In this document: one piece after another, positions 1 through 11,861 of the stretch
Position numbering within the stretch: position 1 is the first letter of the stretch
Layout of the letters: each line of letters begins with the position of its first letter
Source of the DNA: Parelaphostrongylus tenuis
Taxonomy: Eukaryota > Nematoda > Chromadorea > Rhabditida > Metastrongylidae
DNA: 64,000 bases
NCBI GenBank assembly: GCA_019055375.1
Contig: JAHQIW010005360.1
Span: 419,377-483,376 of the forward strand
Reading direction: 5' to 3'
Translations under genes and position numbers: made by a program
The notes under the pieces: generated by a model
Databases searched by the model: none
Told to the model about the DNA's origin: nothing
Seen by the model: only the letters and a program-made list of their open reading frames with translations

Positions 1-130
1 GGGGTCAAAACGTACTAAGGATCCAATCTTTTCTGTGCGATACCATGAAACACCTATGTATGATACCCGCCAAGAAGTGACAGATGATGATCGACGTCAG
101 GCTCTAGAACATGGATTCGAAATGCTTTAG
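1..130 (+). CDS. 3'-terminal exon of an unrecognised protein (partial)
   Basis: An open frame (codons from base 2) runs from the window edge to TAG at 128-130, giving about 42 residues rich in charged side chains, including the motif YHETPMYDTRQEV near the middle and a C-terminus ending FEML. Base composition and codon pattern differ from the AT-rich stretch that follows, which supports coding. No domain is recognisable and there is no membrane segment. The start and all upstream exons lie outside the window. It could also be a chance frame, because only one exon end is visible. Confidence 0.45.
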   Translation, partial: GSKRTKDPIFSVRYHETPMYDTRQEVTDDDRRQALEHGFEML

Positions 131-1578
131 CCTATGTGGTTATAGATTGCAGAGATAGAAGCAGGGAATTTCTGCTGTATTAACTGGTTTGTAGATAATG
201 CTATTTTTTGTATATAAAGAATTTCGTCGCATTCTCAACCTTTCTTCTCCGATTTTTTTTTCAACGTATATTCCAACTTTGATAAACTGATTTTGCCTTT
301 CGCGATCACTTTCTATAGTTTATGTGCAATATTTAATGCCTTTTTGCCTCTAAAAAGATCGCATCTTTCCAAATTTGATAGTTGATAGCATAGCGGAAGT
401 TTAGAAATCATATATCGCTCTTCGTCAATAGGGTTTATGGACGTTGAGTAGTGTGGATTCGAACTAGTAAGTGATTGAAAAAGACAAGCATCGATTAGTA
501 AGAATAAAAAGATATGTGTTTGAGCTTGGTCATTTCGTTCCGGTGATGCTTTGGTAGATCTCTTGACATTTCAAATCTAATGAGATTACATTTTGGAGGT
601 TATTTTTACATAAATGCGAATTCACATTTATTGTGAGGCGGATTTGTCGGATTGTAATTGACTCCACGTAAAAGCTATTCGAGTATATCATTTTCACAAG
701 GGAATTGCTACTTGTAGTTACATACATCAAAATTTTTTTTGTTTCAAATTTTCAACTACAGTTAGATGGTGGATGGAAAATTAGATGGAAAATGGTTAGA
801 TTGAAATATTAGAATCCAGTTTACCTTTCCAGATTTTCAAGAAAGTGAAATCGGGAAAAGGCCACATTGCCATTATATCCTCATATATATCAGTCAGGAA
901 GAAATTAAATAACTATCACTGTCAAAGTTGATGGTAAGTCGGTCATGGGAAGTATAAACAATCTCGGAATTCGTGTTCGGAAAGCTTGCAAGTGATAACA
1001 AAAGCTATGCCTTTCTTCACTGTTTTTTTCTCATCGCGACGCTCCAGGCTAGTTTAAAGTATTGTTCATGCCTTGATGTTGAACTGTAAGGATTACTGAT
1101 TCACAGTGATACATTGGATCCTTATTATCCTTCCAGCGGTCAGAGATGTTCTAGAATTTGTATCAATTATATTATATAATATTTTCTTCACGAAGATACG
1201 CTGAGATAGGTTTGATGTGATAATGAGTGTGATTCGAGTATGACTGATATCTTAAACTGGCAATAGCACTCACGATTCAGAGTTTGAATCATTTCTCATA
1301 ATCGGCTAACGTGCACTGGTGAGTGAGGTTTTGTGTCTAGCTTAAAGTAGTTTTACTGTAAGTCTAAATCTAGGCACTACGAATTGTTAAGAACAAATTT
1401 ATTGACTGAATTGTAATGACGACGGATACAACCACCTGAGCGCCATGCGCTAATAGTTCAATGACCTACTCGGTATTTAGCATCCATTTAAACTCGCTTC
1501 ACTTCTTGATCTTTATAGTAAAAACTGAAAATAATGGATTAGGAACTATATGTTGTTTCCCTTATAAACATTATTAAG
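131..1578. other. intergenic, no feature seen
   Basis: AT-rich sequence with no conserved-looking frame, tRNA-like box or long repeat. The last part should hold the 5' flank of the gene starting at 1579. Confidence 0.5.
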
Positions 1579-2936
1579 ATGGATGAATACGAAAATATTG
1601 GACCAGCAGTCAACGTTGGCATACCGTTACAACCACCCCCACCAGACGGAGACAAAATCAAGAGTGAGAATGTGAGAGATAAAAGCAATGATGAGAAAAG
1701 TAGCCACAAAGAAATCGGGTCTGTCACTAAAGGTAAGCGCTACATTATTTTTGTCAGAAAAGCAGTCAAAGTACTTTCATGGTCACTAAAGAATCGATGC
1801 CTCAGGAGAGCGAATATGCTATTGACAAACCAAAATCGGTGGAAACCACTACTCAGACGAAGAAAAAAAGTGATAAGGCTAAATCCCGGCACCAAAAGTG
1901 GCAGCAAAGGTATGAGACAGGGTTATTATCAGTTTTAGAAGGATACTAGTGATTCAGTCATTGCCATTCTATGTCGCCGATTTTCATTCAGAAAGAAAAA
2001 CGAAGAAATTTCGAGTTAATTGTAGACGATGGACAAGGATGAACGTTTTCCTTGATGTATTGTACACGTACACTCACTGTAAACTCACCTGGTGGTCTAT
2101 TACATTAGATGATTTTATTTCGGATAGCTAGAAGGCGGAAGAAGGTTAAGAATAAGGCAACATTACGGAAGCTTTGCGCTTTTACCTTAAGTGTATGAGT
2201 GGTATAAGTATTACGAATTAACATATGTTATTACCGTTCGCGCCAGAGCCGTGTTGATTGCAACTATTTGGAAGTTTTTCGCGAACTATCTCAAGCTATT
2301 TCCCTACACATTTTTTTACAAATTCTTACAGTATGACGATTTCTTATAACGATCGGGAATGAAGTCCGGTCACTTATGGATTGGACTACAAGTCAACAAA
2401 CTCCTACGAAGGGACCTTTGTGATGTAATAGAAATATAGGGCAGCTCTTGTATGACCCGAATGTTAGACAAACTATCAGTCGAATGCAGAAAGTGTGATA
2501 GCAACGCTCTATACAGCAAAACAAACCACAGAAAAAATAAACTACTGAATTCGATGTGCTTCCTCCACTTTTCCCTCTCCCATCCTCTCCCATTTATCCA
2601 TAACATATCTTTTAGCATAATTACTGATTTTCTTCTTTAAGCAAAACACGAGGATGGGAGAGGGAAAAGTCAACATCTTTTTTAGAATTGTAGAAATTTT
2701 TTGTATTACTTTATTTTTCCAGCAAAGGGGTTCTAAAAAGAAAGAGAAGAAGCAAAAAATACCCCAAACATTAAGGTGAGTCATGATCATTTTCTCTAAA
2801 AACGACTTGATTTGGATTTCGTTTTCAGCTGAAAAATCGGATACTGTTCGCCATCTCAGCCATAATGTGGTTCATAGGATTCTTATGGCTTGTAATCTTG
2901 TCACTAGCGTCAATGGAGATAATTCACTTCGGATAA
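1579..2936 (+). CDS. small tail-anchored membrane protein, four exons
   Basis: Proposed exons are 1579-1732, 1792-1909, 2745-2775 and 2829-2936 (411 nt, 136 aa). The first ~100 residues are hydrophilic, starting MDEYENIGPAVNV with a PPPPDGDK stretch, then Lys/Ser/Glu-rich. The last exon encodes one hydrophobic helix (about residues 106-130, with IMWFIGFLWLVIL) and ends IIHFG, so the predicted form is a C-terminally anchored protein with a cytosolic N-terminus. Donors GTAAGC, GTATGA and GTGAGT are good. The acceptors before exons 2 and 3 are weak (CTAAAG, GAAAG), because the canonical sites nearby (1757 and 2722) shift the frame to a stop. Either non-canonical acceptors are used or there is a 1-nt homopolymer error or mutation. 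The family is not recognised. Introns 1 and 3 are 59 and 53 nt, a typical nematode size. Confidence 0.5.
2567..2673. repeat. 21-bp inverted repeat (hairpin) in an intron
   Basis: ACTTTTCCCTCTCCCATCCTC near 2569-2589 is matched by its reverse complement near 2652-2672, with a loop of about 60 nt. It lies inside intron 2 of the small membrane-protein gene. Confidence 0.6.
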
Positions 2937-3076
2937 TCGCTAAGACTCCCATTATCGACAGATTCATTCTAGAAGAACTTGGAATTCTTCATGTGCAGCA
3001 ATCATAGTCTTTGATTTTCGTATTGTGTCATTAGATAAGCATTCATATTGTGAACAACGATCGAACATGTTAAGAT

Positions 3077-3087
3077 AATAAAATAAA
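3077..3087 (+). promoter_or_regulatory. overlapping AATAAA poly(A) signals
   Basis: Two overlapping AATAAA hexamers lie about 140 nt past the stop of the gene ending at 2936, a reasonable place for its 3' end. Confidence 0.5.
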
Positions 3088-3489
3088 GGTTTATATGAAA
3101 TGGCAAATAAACTTGGAGCAACCTTATTGTGAACTTGGAGTTGGTAAAGAATAAAAAGGCAAAGCTTATGGTGTTTTGAAACTATGAAGAATGCGTCTTG
3201 CATACGGCTTTTTCAAACTTTGTAGGAATAGTTGAATGCACTGCCCAATACCAAATAATGAGGAAAGACTTTACATTGCTAATAACTATCCTAAATCCGT
3301 AGATAAGAAACTAAATCCATCGTTCAATTTTCTGCCAATTCGATTCAGGACACTTAAGTAACGAGTATATAGAAGACAGAGAGCATGTTAATTGGGCGAA
3401 GTGTCGCGAAGATCTCTTTTTTAGGGCAAAAAAGAAAGCGCAGTGTGACATGCGTGGCTTAAAAACGATTATCTGGTACATTAAAAATG

Positions 3490-4440
3490 GTCGTGCTGGT
3501 TTTCCCTAGATTGGAAACCTTGGATTCGGACGTGTTATGTGTGAAGAGTTGAGCTAGTGTTGTTGAGAACTGGCGGGAGATTATTCGGGTGTCCACGTCT
3601 TATCCTGTCTGGAGCAACTGTTGTTCTATTCTTCAGCGACTATATAACGTGTCGATTTTCGGAGAGAGAACCGGTGGAACAACAAGTTCCTCTTTCATTT
3701 CATATAACGGTGAATGAGCATGGCTATTGGAGAAATTCGAGTAATAATCACTGATGATTCTCTCCGTTGGCTTTTCGGATGCTGTGACTGTTTTGTCAAG
3801 ACTCAGACTGCAACCATCTCGGTTTCGTAATTGACGAAGCTTAGCCATTGCGAATGCTCATCTCAGCTTCTGTAACTTCAGCTATAACTGCTCTTCTCTC
3901 TGAAACATTCGTTTATCCCCTCTCTGCAGCTTTTCGTTAGTTCAGACGTCAATTACCGGTTGTCTGCAATTCGTGTAATCCCACGTTTGAGTATTAGCTC
4001 GAATGATTTCATGGACAAAGGTCTCTCAGTGACTTTGTGACTCTCAGCTATTACAGTGCTAACGTGAAGATGTTGGATTAAGCCGGACTTGTTCTCGTCG
4101 ATAAGTTAATGACGGTATCTTTTCGAAAGCCGACTAATGATTTGAATGATTCCCAGTTCATGGTAATTTTGGGATTTCTTTCCTTGAACTTTTAGCTGCT
4201 TTCTCTCCCCAAGAAGGTCATGATTACATCCCGTGTAGGATTTTGGGAAACTAGCGATGTAGGTTGGGCAGAACTTCCAATCTACTAAGATGTGGGATTT
4301 CGTCATGGTAGTTTCTACCAAGAGATTCCCATGTCCATAGTTCCGTTAGTATGGCTTGTAGAATTAAGAGTTACCATGGACTTGTTCGTCATGATAGACA
4401 GCCTCTTTACTGCGTTCTTAAGTGTGGGCCTCGATGAATA
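3490..4440 (-). mobile_element. RTE-type non-LTR retrotransposon relic (endonuclease tail and RT start)
   Basis: Read on the minus strand, 4320-4106 encodes an endonuclease-like end with the pattern KSHILVDWKFCP and SYTGCNHDLL, matching the 'IDxVLxDRRW...GSDHRLL' region of RTE endonucleases. Further along (3848-3540) comes the linker before reverse transcriptase, with ERIISDYYSNF and VVPPVLSPKI. Several stops and frameshifts break it, so it is dead. It sits head-to-head with the plus-strand RTE copy starting near 5150. Confidence 0.7.
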
Positions 4441-4808
4441 ACAGTTTTCAGGAATTCTTCCACGTTCATTTTTTGCGTCAAAAAAAATTTGCACTAGAAA
4501 AGAGATCGGTGTTTGAGTGTTTTACGGTTTGCAATGGTAATGTTTCAATATGTTTAGGTGATCGTTCGACAGGACATCGTATATAGTTTTATATTTTTAG
4601 CATCAGAGGGAGACTGGAAATGATAAAAGAATATTAAGCTGTTGCATACATATCTATTATTTCAAAACCCTAACTAACCATCCCTTTTGAAGGACTGTTT
4701 TCAAGGAATAGCATTTGATTCTGCTTTATTATCAGTATTATAATGATAAATACTGTTCTATTCGACTATTGATGAGACCTCCTTTGAAATTCAGTATAAT
4801 TTGGTGGC

Positions 4809-4890
4809 ATGTTTTAAGCCTTTCAGAAGTCTGCACTTAGAGTGTTAGACGTATGTTTCGGCTTTCATGTCAAGCCTCACCAGTATCACA
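4809..4890 (+). mobile_element. fragment of the TTTAAGCCTTTC / GTGTTTCGGC repeat family
   Basis: The pattern TTTTAAGCCTTTCAGAAG, then TATGTTTCGGCTTTCATG, then CAAGCCTCACCAGT matches one arm of the palindromic element at 16647-16914 and the piece at 33239-33333. The match is diverged. Confidence 0.4.
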
Positions 4891-5263
4891 TGCATTTAGA
4901 TTAACCAATCCTCTACTTGCAAGGGTACCGGCGCCGAACATGTTACTTTAAGTTACATGTCATTGCTAGTTTATTTTAAGCGAGATCTCAAGAAACAGTC
5001 GATTAGAAGGATATTGTTGTATTTGTTTTATCAGCCATCGAGCAACCAACTGTCACTGCAAGTCAAGTGGTCATTTCAACTGGCGTCCACTCTTTTATTA
5101 CAATAGTGATGATAATCGAAATGCCAATAACAGCAACAAATATGGGACTCATTCCCCTGACCCCGAAAGAGCCCCTGGTACGGCAGCGCCAGGTAGGACG
5201 AGTACGGAGAGGCTGCTAAAATCTCAGGGCCGAACTAGGCTGCCAAGATCGAAACGGACTAAA

Positions 5264-8200
5264 ATGACGATCTGTACCTACAACGCAAGAACCCTTGTTC
5301 ACCAATCCGCTGTAGAAGATCTATTGATTCAAGCTAGAAGAATAAGGTACGACGTCATTGGTCCAGCTGAGACGAGAAGGCGCCATCCTTTTCACGCTGT
5401 TTATGACACCGGAGAAGAACTGTTCCTTGGTACATGCGATCGCAGAGGTGTCGGTGGCGTTGGCGTCCTCGTCAAATCGAATTTGACCGTGAACATTGAT
5501 TCGTTCGAACAACTAACAACCCGTATCGGACGATTACGGTTAAACGATGTGGTTCTATACCAGCTTTGGCCATTTTCGTTGCTTACGCACCAACACCAAG
5601 CTATGATGAAGGCGAAGTCGAAGCGTTCTATATGGACCTAAAAACTTCTTCAGAGAAGTTCATACATTCTACAAGTACATTTTTGCTGATTTTAATGCAA
5701 AAATTGAACCTAGCAGAGCGTCTTAAGAACGTCACATAGGGACTCACGGACTAGAATGGATTGAACAAAGTGAGAGGCTGTCTGAGTTTATCATGATGAC
5801 CCCAATCATCCATGATGACACACGATTCCAAAAGCCTCACTCTCAGTGATGGACATGGGAGTGTCCCAATTGAGAGCACCATAACGAGATAGACCACATC
5901 TTTGTAAATTGAAGGTTTTGCCTGACCGATGTCGCTGTTGTTCCTAAGTTCTACACGGGATCAGATCACCGCCTCCTTCGCGCAACGTTCCGTTTTTCGC
6001 GGAGAGGAGAGTTAGCCGCTAAATTTAAACAACGAAGTTCCAGAACTACCATAAACTGGGATGTATCAAATCATTAGTCGGTTTGGGAAGATACCATTGT
6101 TGACAACATCGACGAAGAATACGATCGGCTCGTTGAATATCCTTAAGCTAGCGCGAAACCTTACGTCCGAACTTGCGAAAGGCTGCAGAGAAGCGATAAA
6201 AAAGACCTCAAAGAGAGAAGAGCAGCAGTTATGGAAAAAGCTGCAGAAGCTGAGAAGAGCATTCGCAAGCCCAGTGAGACTTCGCCAATTATAAGACCAA
6301 GATGACTGCACTCCGATACCCTGACGGGACACTTACACCTTCGAGAAGGGTATGGAGAAAATCATCTACCAGTTCTACTCGGATCACTTCGCTAGACATG
6401 CCCTCTTACCGTCATATAAATTGTAAGAGGATGAATATGTCCTTTCTACTGGTCCTCCCTTCCAAAATCCGACATGCTTTATTGTCGGTGAAGAACAGGA
6501 CAACACCCGGTCCAGACAGGATTAGACCAGAATACCTGAAGAACCTACCACGAGTTCTCATCGACACCCTGGCTCGGCTCTTCACTCGCTACCTGTCAGA
6601 ATGCAAGGTCCCTATTCAGTGGAAAACCAGCAAGACCGTATTGTTGTTCAAAAAGAGAACCCTTCACGACAGAGGCAATTATTGCGCCAATCTGCTTGCT
6701 GTCCGTTATCTGTAAACTTTTTACTCGAGTAATCCTAAACAGCATTGACAGAACACTGTACGAAGGACAGCCATGCGAACAAGCAAGGTTCCGAAAAGGA
6801 TTTGACATCCACGCGATTACAAGACTCATTAGAGTCCTTTCATTATTATTTGAGCCAACATGTCATGTGGTCTGGTAAAGGCTCTTGTACAGCCCGAGAC
6901 ACGTGTTTCGTCCTTACAGACTCATCAGCCGGGCAGAACCCGTCGTCTGTCGATCTTTTCATAGTCAGTTCTCTTGGGAGCGTCACACTCCTCATATATA
7001 GTTATCGACGACCTACGCTTTACACTCTATGCCAGGTGTCTATGTCATTCACCTAACACAGAGTGTTTTCGCACTCGATTGCTAGCTGGCTGGTATTTTA
7101 TCATATTATACCTTTCCTTCGAGTGCTTCATTAAGACCACGCTCAAATTTCAATAGATCCTTTCATTATTATTTGAGCCAACATGTCATGTGGTCTCGGG
7201 AAAGGCTCTTGTACAGCCCGAGACACTCATTAGAGTTTCACGAGAGTACATGCAACCACTTTGTCTCACTTTCATCGATCTGAAGAAAGCCTTTGGTTCA
7301 GTGGAAACAGAAGCAGTTTTAGAGGCTCTGGATAACCAGGGCGTCCTTACTCGGTACATAATGATCCTTCGTGAGCTTTATGAAGATTTCACGACCAAAA
7401 TACTCTCCATTATACAACAATATCACCATTAACGTAAGAAGAGGGGTTCGACAAGGCGATACAATTTTGCCAAAGCTACTCACTGCCACCCTACAAAAGT
7501 CATGCTAACATTAGAATGGGACGATATGGGAGTGAAAATTGACGGTCGACGATTAGACCATCTTCGCTTTGCTGACGATAACGTTCTCATAACACCAAAC
7601 ATCAGCCAAGCGGAACAAATGCTGACCGATTTCGATAACGCCTGTGGAAAGATAGGTCTTCAACTAATCTAACGAAAACATTGTTCATGAGAAAAGGATG
7701 GGTTTTGAATGCCCCATTCACGCTCAACGGAACGACAATCTCCGAATGCTCGCTCCAGTTACGTCTATCTAGATCGTGAAATCAACATGATGAACGATCT
7801 AGCTCCTGGTTGATCAGGAGGAGACGAGCGGCTTTGGGAACGTTAAAGAGCATCGAAGATGTAGTGAAGAGGATTAAGAACATCCGACTGCCGTGCCCAC
7901 CTTTTCGACTCGGCGATTATCCCTGCCCTAACGTATGCAGCAGAAACCTGGTCGCTAGGTAAACAGGATGGAAGATCATTTGGCGCTATTGAACGCGCAG
8001 TCGGAAGGTCGATGCTAGGAGTATCCCGTATCTCGCAAATGAGAGAAAGGATCCGAAGTTCCGACCTACGTCAACGATCGAAAATCAGAGACGCCGTTCT
8101 ACACGCCAGGATATCGAAAATAAGGTGGGCCGGACACGTGATGCGCTTCAACGACAACTGATGGACGAGAGCCACTAACTACTGGATTCCTTGGGACATC

Positions 8201-8405
8201 AAGCGTTCTACAAGAAGACCAGCAGACCCGTTGGTCTGATTTCTTCATGAAATCTATAGAAGAAAGATATGATGCTTCAGCGAATTCCTAGAGCGAGGAG
8301 GACCACTGGGATACTCTTGCACGCGATAGGGAAAAATGGAAGAGTTGCTGGTACCCGCTCGAGTCACTCGACGATCAACGGAGCGACAGGTGGTACAGGT
8401 GATTT
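5264..8405 (+). pseudogene. RTE endonuclease-reverse transcriptase polyprotein, decayed
   Basis: Visible endonuclease motifs are MTICTYNARTL (catalytic Asn region) and RYDVIGPAETRRR (Glu motif, with Gly-Pro where Gly-Leu/Ile is usual), then GTCDRRGVGGVGVLV. The second half, shifted, carries the GSDHRLLRATFR motif near 5955. RT motifs: NRTTPGPDRIRPEYLKNLP (6497 on); ILNSIDRTLYEGQPCEQARF (about 6731-6792); LTFIDLKKAFGSVETEAV (7267 on, first catalytic Asp); GVRQGDTILPKL (7445 on); and LRFADDNVLITP (7562 on), the FADD catalytic box, still intact. A C-terminal segment with WAGHVMRFND follows near 8127. At least five frame changes are needed to follow it, so no protein can be made. Confidence 0.8.
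6835..7224 (+). mobile_element. 390-bp element with terminal direct repeats inserted in the RTE copy
   Basis: The element interrupts the RT reading frame between ITRLIR and VSREYMQP. It is flanked by an exact 11-bp duplication, ACTCATTAGAG, at 6824-6834 and 7225-7235. Its two ends are direct repeats of 66-67 bp (6835-6900 and 7158-7224), beginning TCCTTTCATTATTATTTGAG and ending AGCCCGAGAC. The interior holds GTGTTTCGTCCTTACAGACT and ACACAGAGTGTTTTCGCACT, both also found in the element at 58914-59284. It has no coding capacity. Confidence 0.75.
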
Positions 8406-8430
8406 CAGTGCTTGGGTTAATATCCCATTG

Positions 8431-10640
8431 AAAATTTCTTCGAGAGAAAGTAGAACTAGTTGAGTTATCAACCGACCTTTTGAGACCTTATTCCAGTAGC
8501 GATTGAAGACAGAATAACTACACTCGAGGAGTGGTGTGTAAGAGATCGTAATCATGGTACATTAATGCTAGTGCGAGAAGTCTCTACTTTCGATCTATAC
8601 CGATTAGGAGCAACTGCGTTTGATAAGGAAGGCAAAAGGTCGCACTTGCTGAGTATTGGTTACGACTCTTAGCACTGTTGCTGGGGAGTCAGAGAATAAT
8701 CTGTGCAGTTGTTATATCCATGGAAACGAGCTTAACGATAAGCTTCTATCATTTTGAAGAGAGCAGTGACAGAAGTAAAATTTTTTGACACAATTTGGCA
8801 GCACATGTGTCACATTGTGCGTACTTTTTGCATTCGATTCGTCTCCTCGTACCTTCCATTCACAAGGATCTTCGAACTTTCGCCGTAAAAGATTTCAAGT
8901 TTGAAAAAAAAGTTCTTCATTCCAATGTGGATAGTGAAACTTGAAATTCTGTGCAGTTTGGAAAACATGTGGTTGGACCAAAAGAAAGAGATATTACTCT
9001 AGTGATTTACCTCTTTAGATTAAGGTGGTAGAGGGAGTTGCTCTCATTGTGTTTCACAAACATGCGCTGTGAAAGTTCGCAGCTCGCAAGCGCAATGTCG
9101 CAAAAAGAGAAGAAATCGGTAGTTATATCCGTAAGCAGAACTAGGAATAATTCACATTAATCGTATCGAGCTAGAGCGAAATCTGTTTATAATTCATGAA
9201 AATCATGGGACATCCCATGGTGATAGTCTTTGAAATTCTTTGTCTTGCGGAAGTTTCATTCTGAAAATTTCTCATACAAGACCGCAGCTGCTTTTTTCAT
9301 TACGAAACGCAATGGGATTTCCAATGAGATTTGTTCGCTGTGAGTCACATGTGACTATAAATCTGCAATTCACACCTCGGTCACAGGGTTCTGTAAAAAT
9401 GTTGTTAAACATGATCTGAAAGAGGGAGTAGTCAGAGTACCAAAAAAACTGTAGAAAATGGAAAAGTGAGGTACAGAAACATTTTCACGAAAATGTAGAA
9501 GGAACTATTTGATTGAAAAAGGTAATCAGCATGGTCGTCAACTTCTGCTCTAGTTTTTCTAGATCATTCAACAGTCGCGTTTACCTCCATATCGTTCAAG
9601 TGTGGATGGATGTCTTGCTGGTGAATAATCGTATTGCATTCGGATCTCAGGTCTCAGCAGGAAATTCGCTTTTTTTTTGACAGTATTAATCAAAATCTTC
9701 AAACTATCGCATTCATCGACTAAAATGCTTGAGGTCGCAAAAAAAATTAGAATGTTCAGTAATGAAAAAGTTCTACGAGATCGTTTGAAATCCCTTCTAG
9801 ATACTGTAGTAGTTGTGCTTGTTTAAACAACCTTTCTCACATGTAGAATTCTTAGAACTTTTTCCATTAGATGCCTTTCAGCCGTCAGCCGCAAATATCA
9901 AATTTTTGGAGAGGTTCGGCTGTGGCTTGACGAGCTACTCTCTTCTCGTGATAACGTTTAGTGCCTATGAAGTACAACTTCATATAGAGTCATACATGTG
10001 TTCCAGAACATCTACTAAAAAGATAGCAATGCTGCAACCAAGATTCTTCTAGAACAGGACTTCTGTGATTGATCTGCCGACAAATAGACATAGTGCACGA
10101 GGACGACCCCGCTTTGCAAATACATCTTTTATTATAAAGTAGTGATTGAAAGAAAACACCGTTCGTAGGGTGTGATTGGTGGAGAGCGACGGTGGTCGGC
10201 AAGTCTGTAAAAGTTCATTCTTTGGTGATGCTACACCATTTTTAGGATGCGGGTACGATGTGGAACTGCGGAAAAAAATCGAAACTAATATACAGAGATT
10301 TTTTTGAGCGACTACTAGGTGTACAAATTTGATTCCGCCGTTTCGTTAGGCTGTGATAATAGTAAAAATAAAGATATGCGAATCTTTTTTTGTTTGGAAG
10401 TGCGTCAAAAAACTCTTGTAATTCGTAGGTTTTTCATTTACATAATATCTTAAATGATGGGTTTTAGAGGACTTTGAAGGTGGCGACTTTTGTACGAGAA
10501 AAATGCCATTTGTGGGGACTTCAGTTTGCAAATTTATTTACAAAAAGTGATCAAAATTGCTTGCTTTTGGTTTCGTTCAGTTGCGCATTTTCTTGCATTG
10601 CAAACATTTTTGTATGCAACTTACGTTGAAATAAATTCTC
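8431..10640. other. intergenic, no supported gene
   Basis: AT-rich sequence with short frames only and no recognised repeat. A non-coding stretch between the RTE relic and the first mariner relic. Confidence 0.4.
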
Positions 10641-11018
10641 TTGCTAATCATGCATAAATGGTCGCGTTGGGGAACGACGCTAGTAGAAACGGCGCACAGG
10701 AATAATGGAGCTCAGAGCGGCTTTAATTTGAAGCAAGTACAGACAAGTTCTAGACCAAAATGTTTGCAAGAAAATGCGCAATCGAATAATACCGAGATCA
10801 TGCAATTTAATGGCAAAAAATCATATCAAAAACCAAAACGGCACGAACTTACAATTTTGCTGCATAATAACGCTCTACTTCATATTGGAAAAGTGATCGA
10901 GAAAGCCATAAAAAAACGAGATGGGAGGTTTTCCGAGGTTTTATCTTACCCACCTTACTCTGCCGACATCGCACCGTTAGATTACCACTTGAAATTACCA
11001 ACTTCTTTTACAAATTAG
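10641..11018 (+). mobile_element. mariner-like transposase relic, C-terminal part
   Basis: The frame carries LTILLHNNALLHIGKVIEKA followed by LSYPPYSADIAPLDYHL, the mariner signature 'LLHDNARPH...HPPYSPDLAPSDYHLF' that holds the second and third catalytic aspartates. Here the first Asp is replaced by Asn (HNNA). The catalytic N-terminal part is not recognisable upstream, so it is a dead fragment. Confidence 0.75.
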
Positions 11019-11130
11019 CAAGGTTCAAAAAATGGCGTTTTCTCAGTACAAATGTCGTCATCTTGAAAGTCCATAAAGACCACCATATAAAATATACTGT
11101 ACATAAAAGACATAAGTTCTTTCTAATTTA

Positions 11131-11861
11131 GAGGGAACAGAAGAACAATCGATTTCATTCGCTGGAGAAGAACTTTTCGTAGGTCTTAATAGCCATTAGA
11201 AAGGTGAGACTTGTGGCTACAGCACCACGTCACTGATTTTTCAAAACGCCCTTCATAACATTGTAACTTCAAAATAAAATAATGAACTTCTTCCTGAGAG
11301 TGCTAAGACTCAACTTATAGCACAAGCTTCAAAGAACTGAAAAATGTCTTTGCCTTCGGAAAAAGCTCTTTTGATCATCTGATCTCCTAGAGTCTTGTGA
11401 TTTGTGCTTTAAACCTCGCCGAAGAGGGCTCGTTCTTTAGACTATTAGTAATATCACATAGGGTAACATTTTCTGAATCCAGCGATGTGCTTGTTTTCTG
11501 GAACTTCGGTTTAGCAGGGAAAATAAGACCAGATTTCACATTTTGTAACGTTGTTTACGGGCTGTTCGACAAAGGGAAGCCGTGGCAGGGGCGGGGCGAG
11601 GCGGGGACGATCTATATTTAGTTATTCAATTGAGAATTTTTCCTCCGCTTCGGAAGTAGCTTTAGAAAATCGATTGACTAAAATGCTACGAATTTCTCTA
11701 CACATTGATATACTTTTCGACTTCCAGCGATTAATATGCGTGTTAGAATGAAGACGAGAGGCGAGTGCGAAACATACTTTTTGATCTAGATGTTACAATT
11801 CAAAAGAGGCATATGAAAAGTTTCTCTCCAGCGAATGAGATCTGTTTTTCTTTGTTCCCTC
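11131..11861. mobile_element. non-autonomous TIR DNA transposon, copy 1 (~730 bp)
   Basis: The left end GAGGGAACAGAAGAACAATC... with ATTTCATTCGCTGGAGAAGA is mirrored at the right end by TCTCCAGCGAATGAGATCTG...TTGTTCCCTC. The interior matches, in inverted orientation, the element at 27253-28138, for example the 'TTAGCAGGGAAAATAAG' part and the CCGTGGCAGGGGCGGGGCG part. There is no transposase frame. Confidence 0.65.

Larger units (their letters stand above)
5150..8430 (+). mobile_element. RTE-type non-LTR retrotransposon, nearly full length, inactivated
   Basis: This is the best preserved retrotransposon in the window. Domains run in order: apurinic-type endonuclease (5264-6020), linker, reverse transcriptase (about 6430-7700) and C-terminal region (to about 8430). 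It would have made one polyprotein that nicks target DNA and copies its own RNA. Frameshifts and stops occur throughout, and the RT palm is split by an inserted 390-bp element at 6835-7224. No poly(A) or simple-repeat tail is clear at the 3' end. The sequence pattern matches RTE elements abundant in hookworm genomes. Confidence 0.85.
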
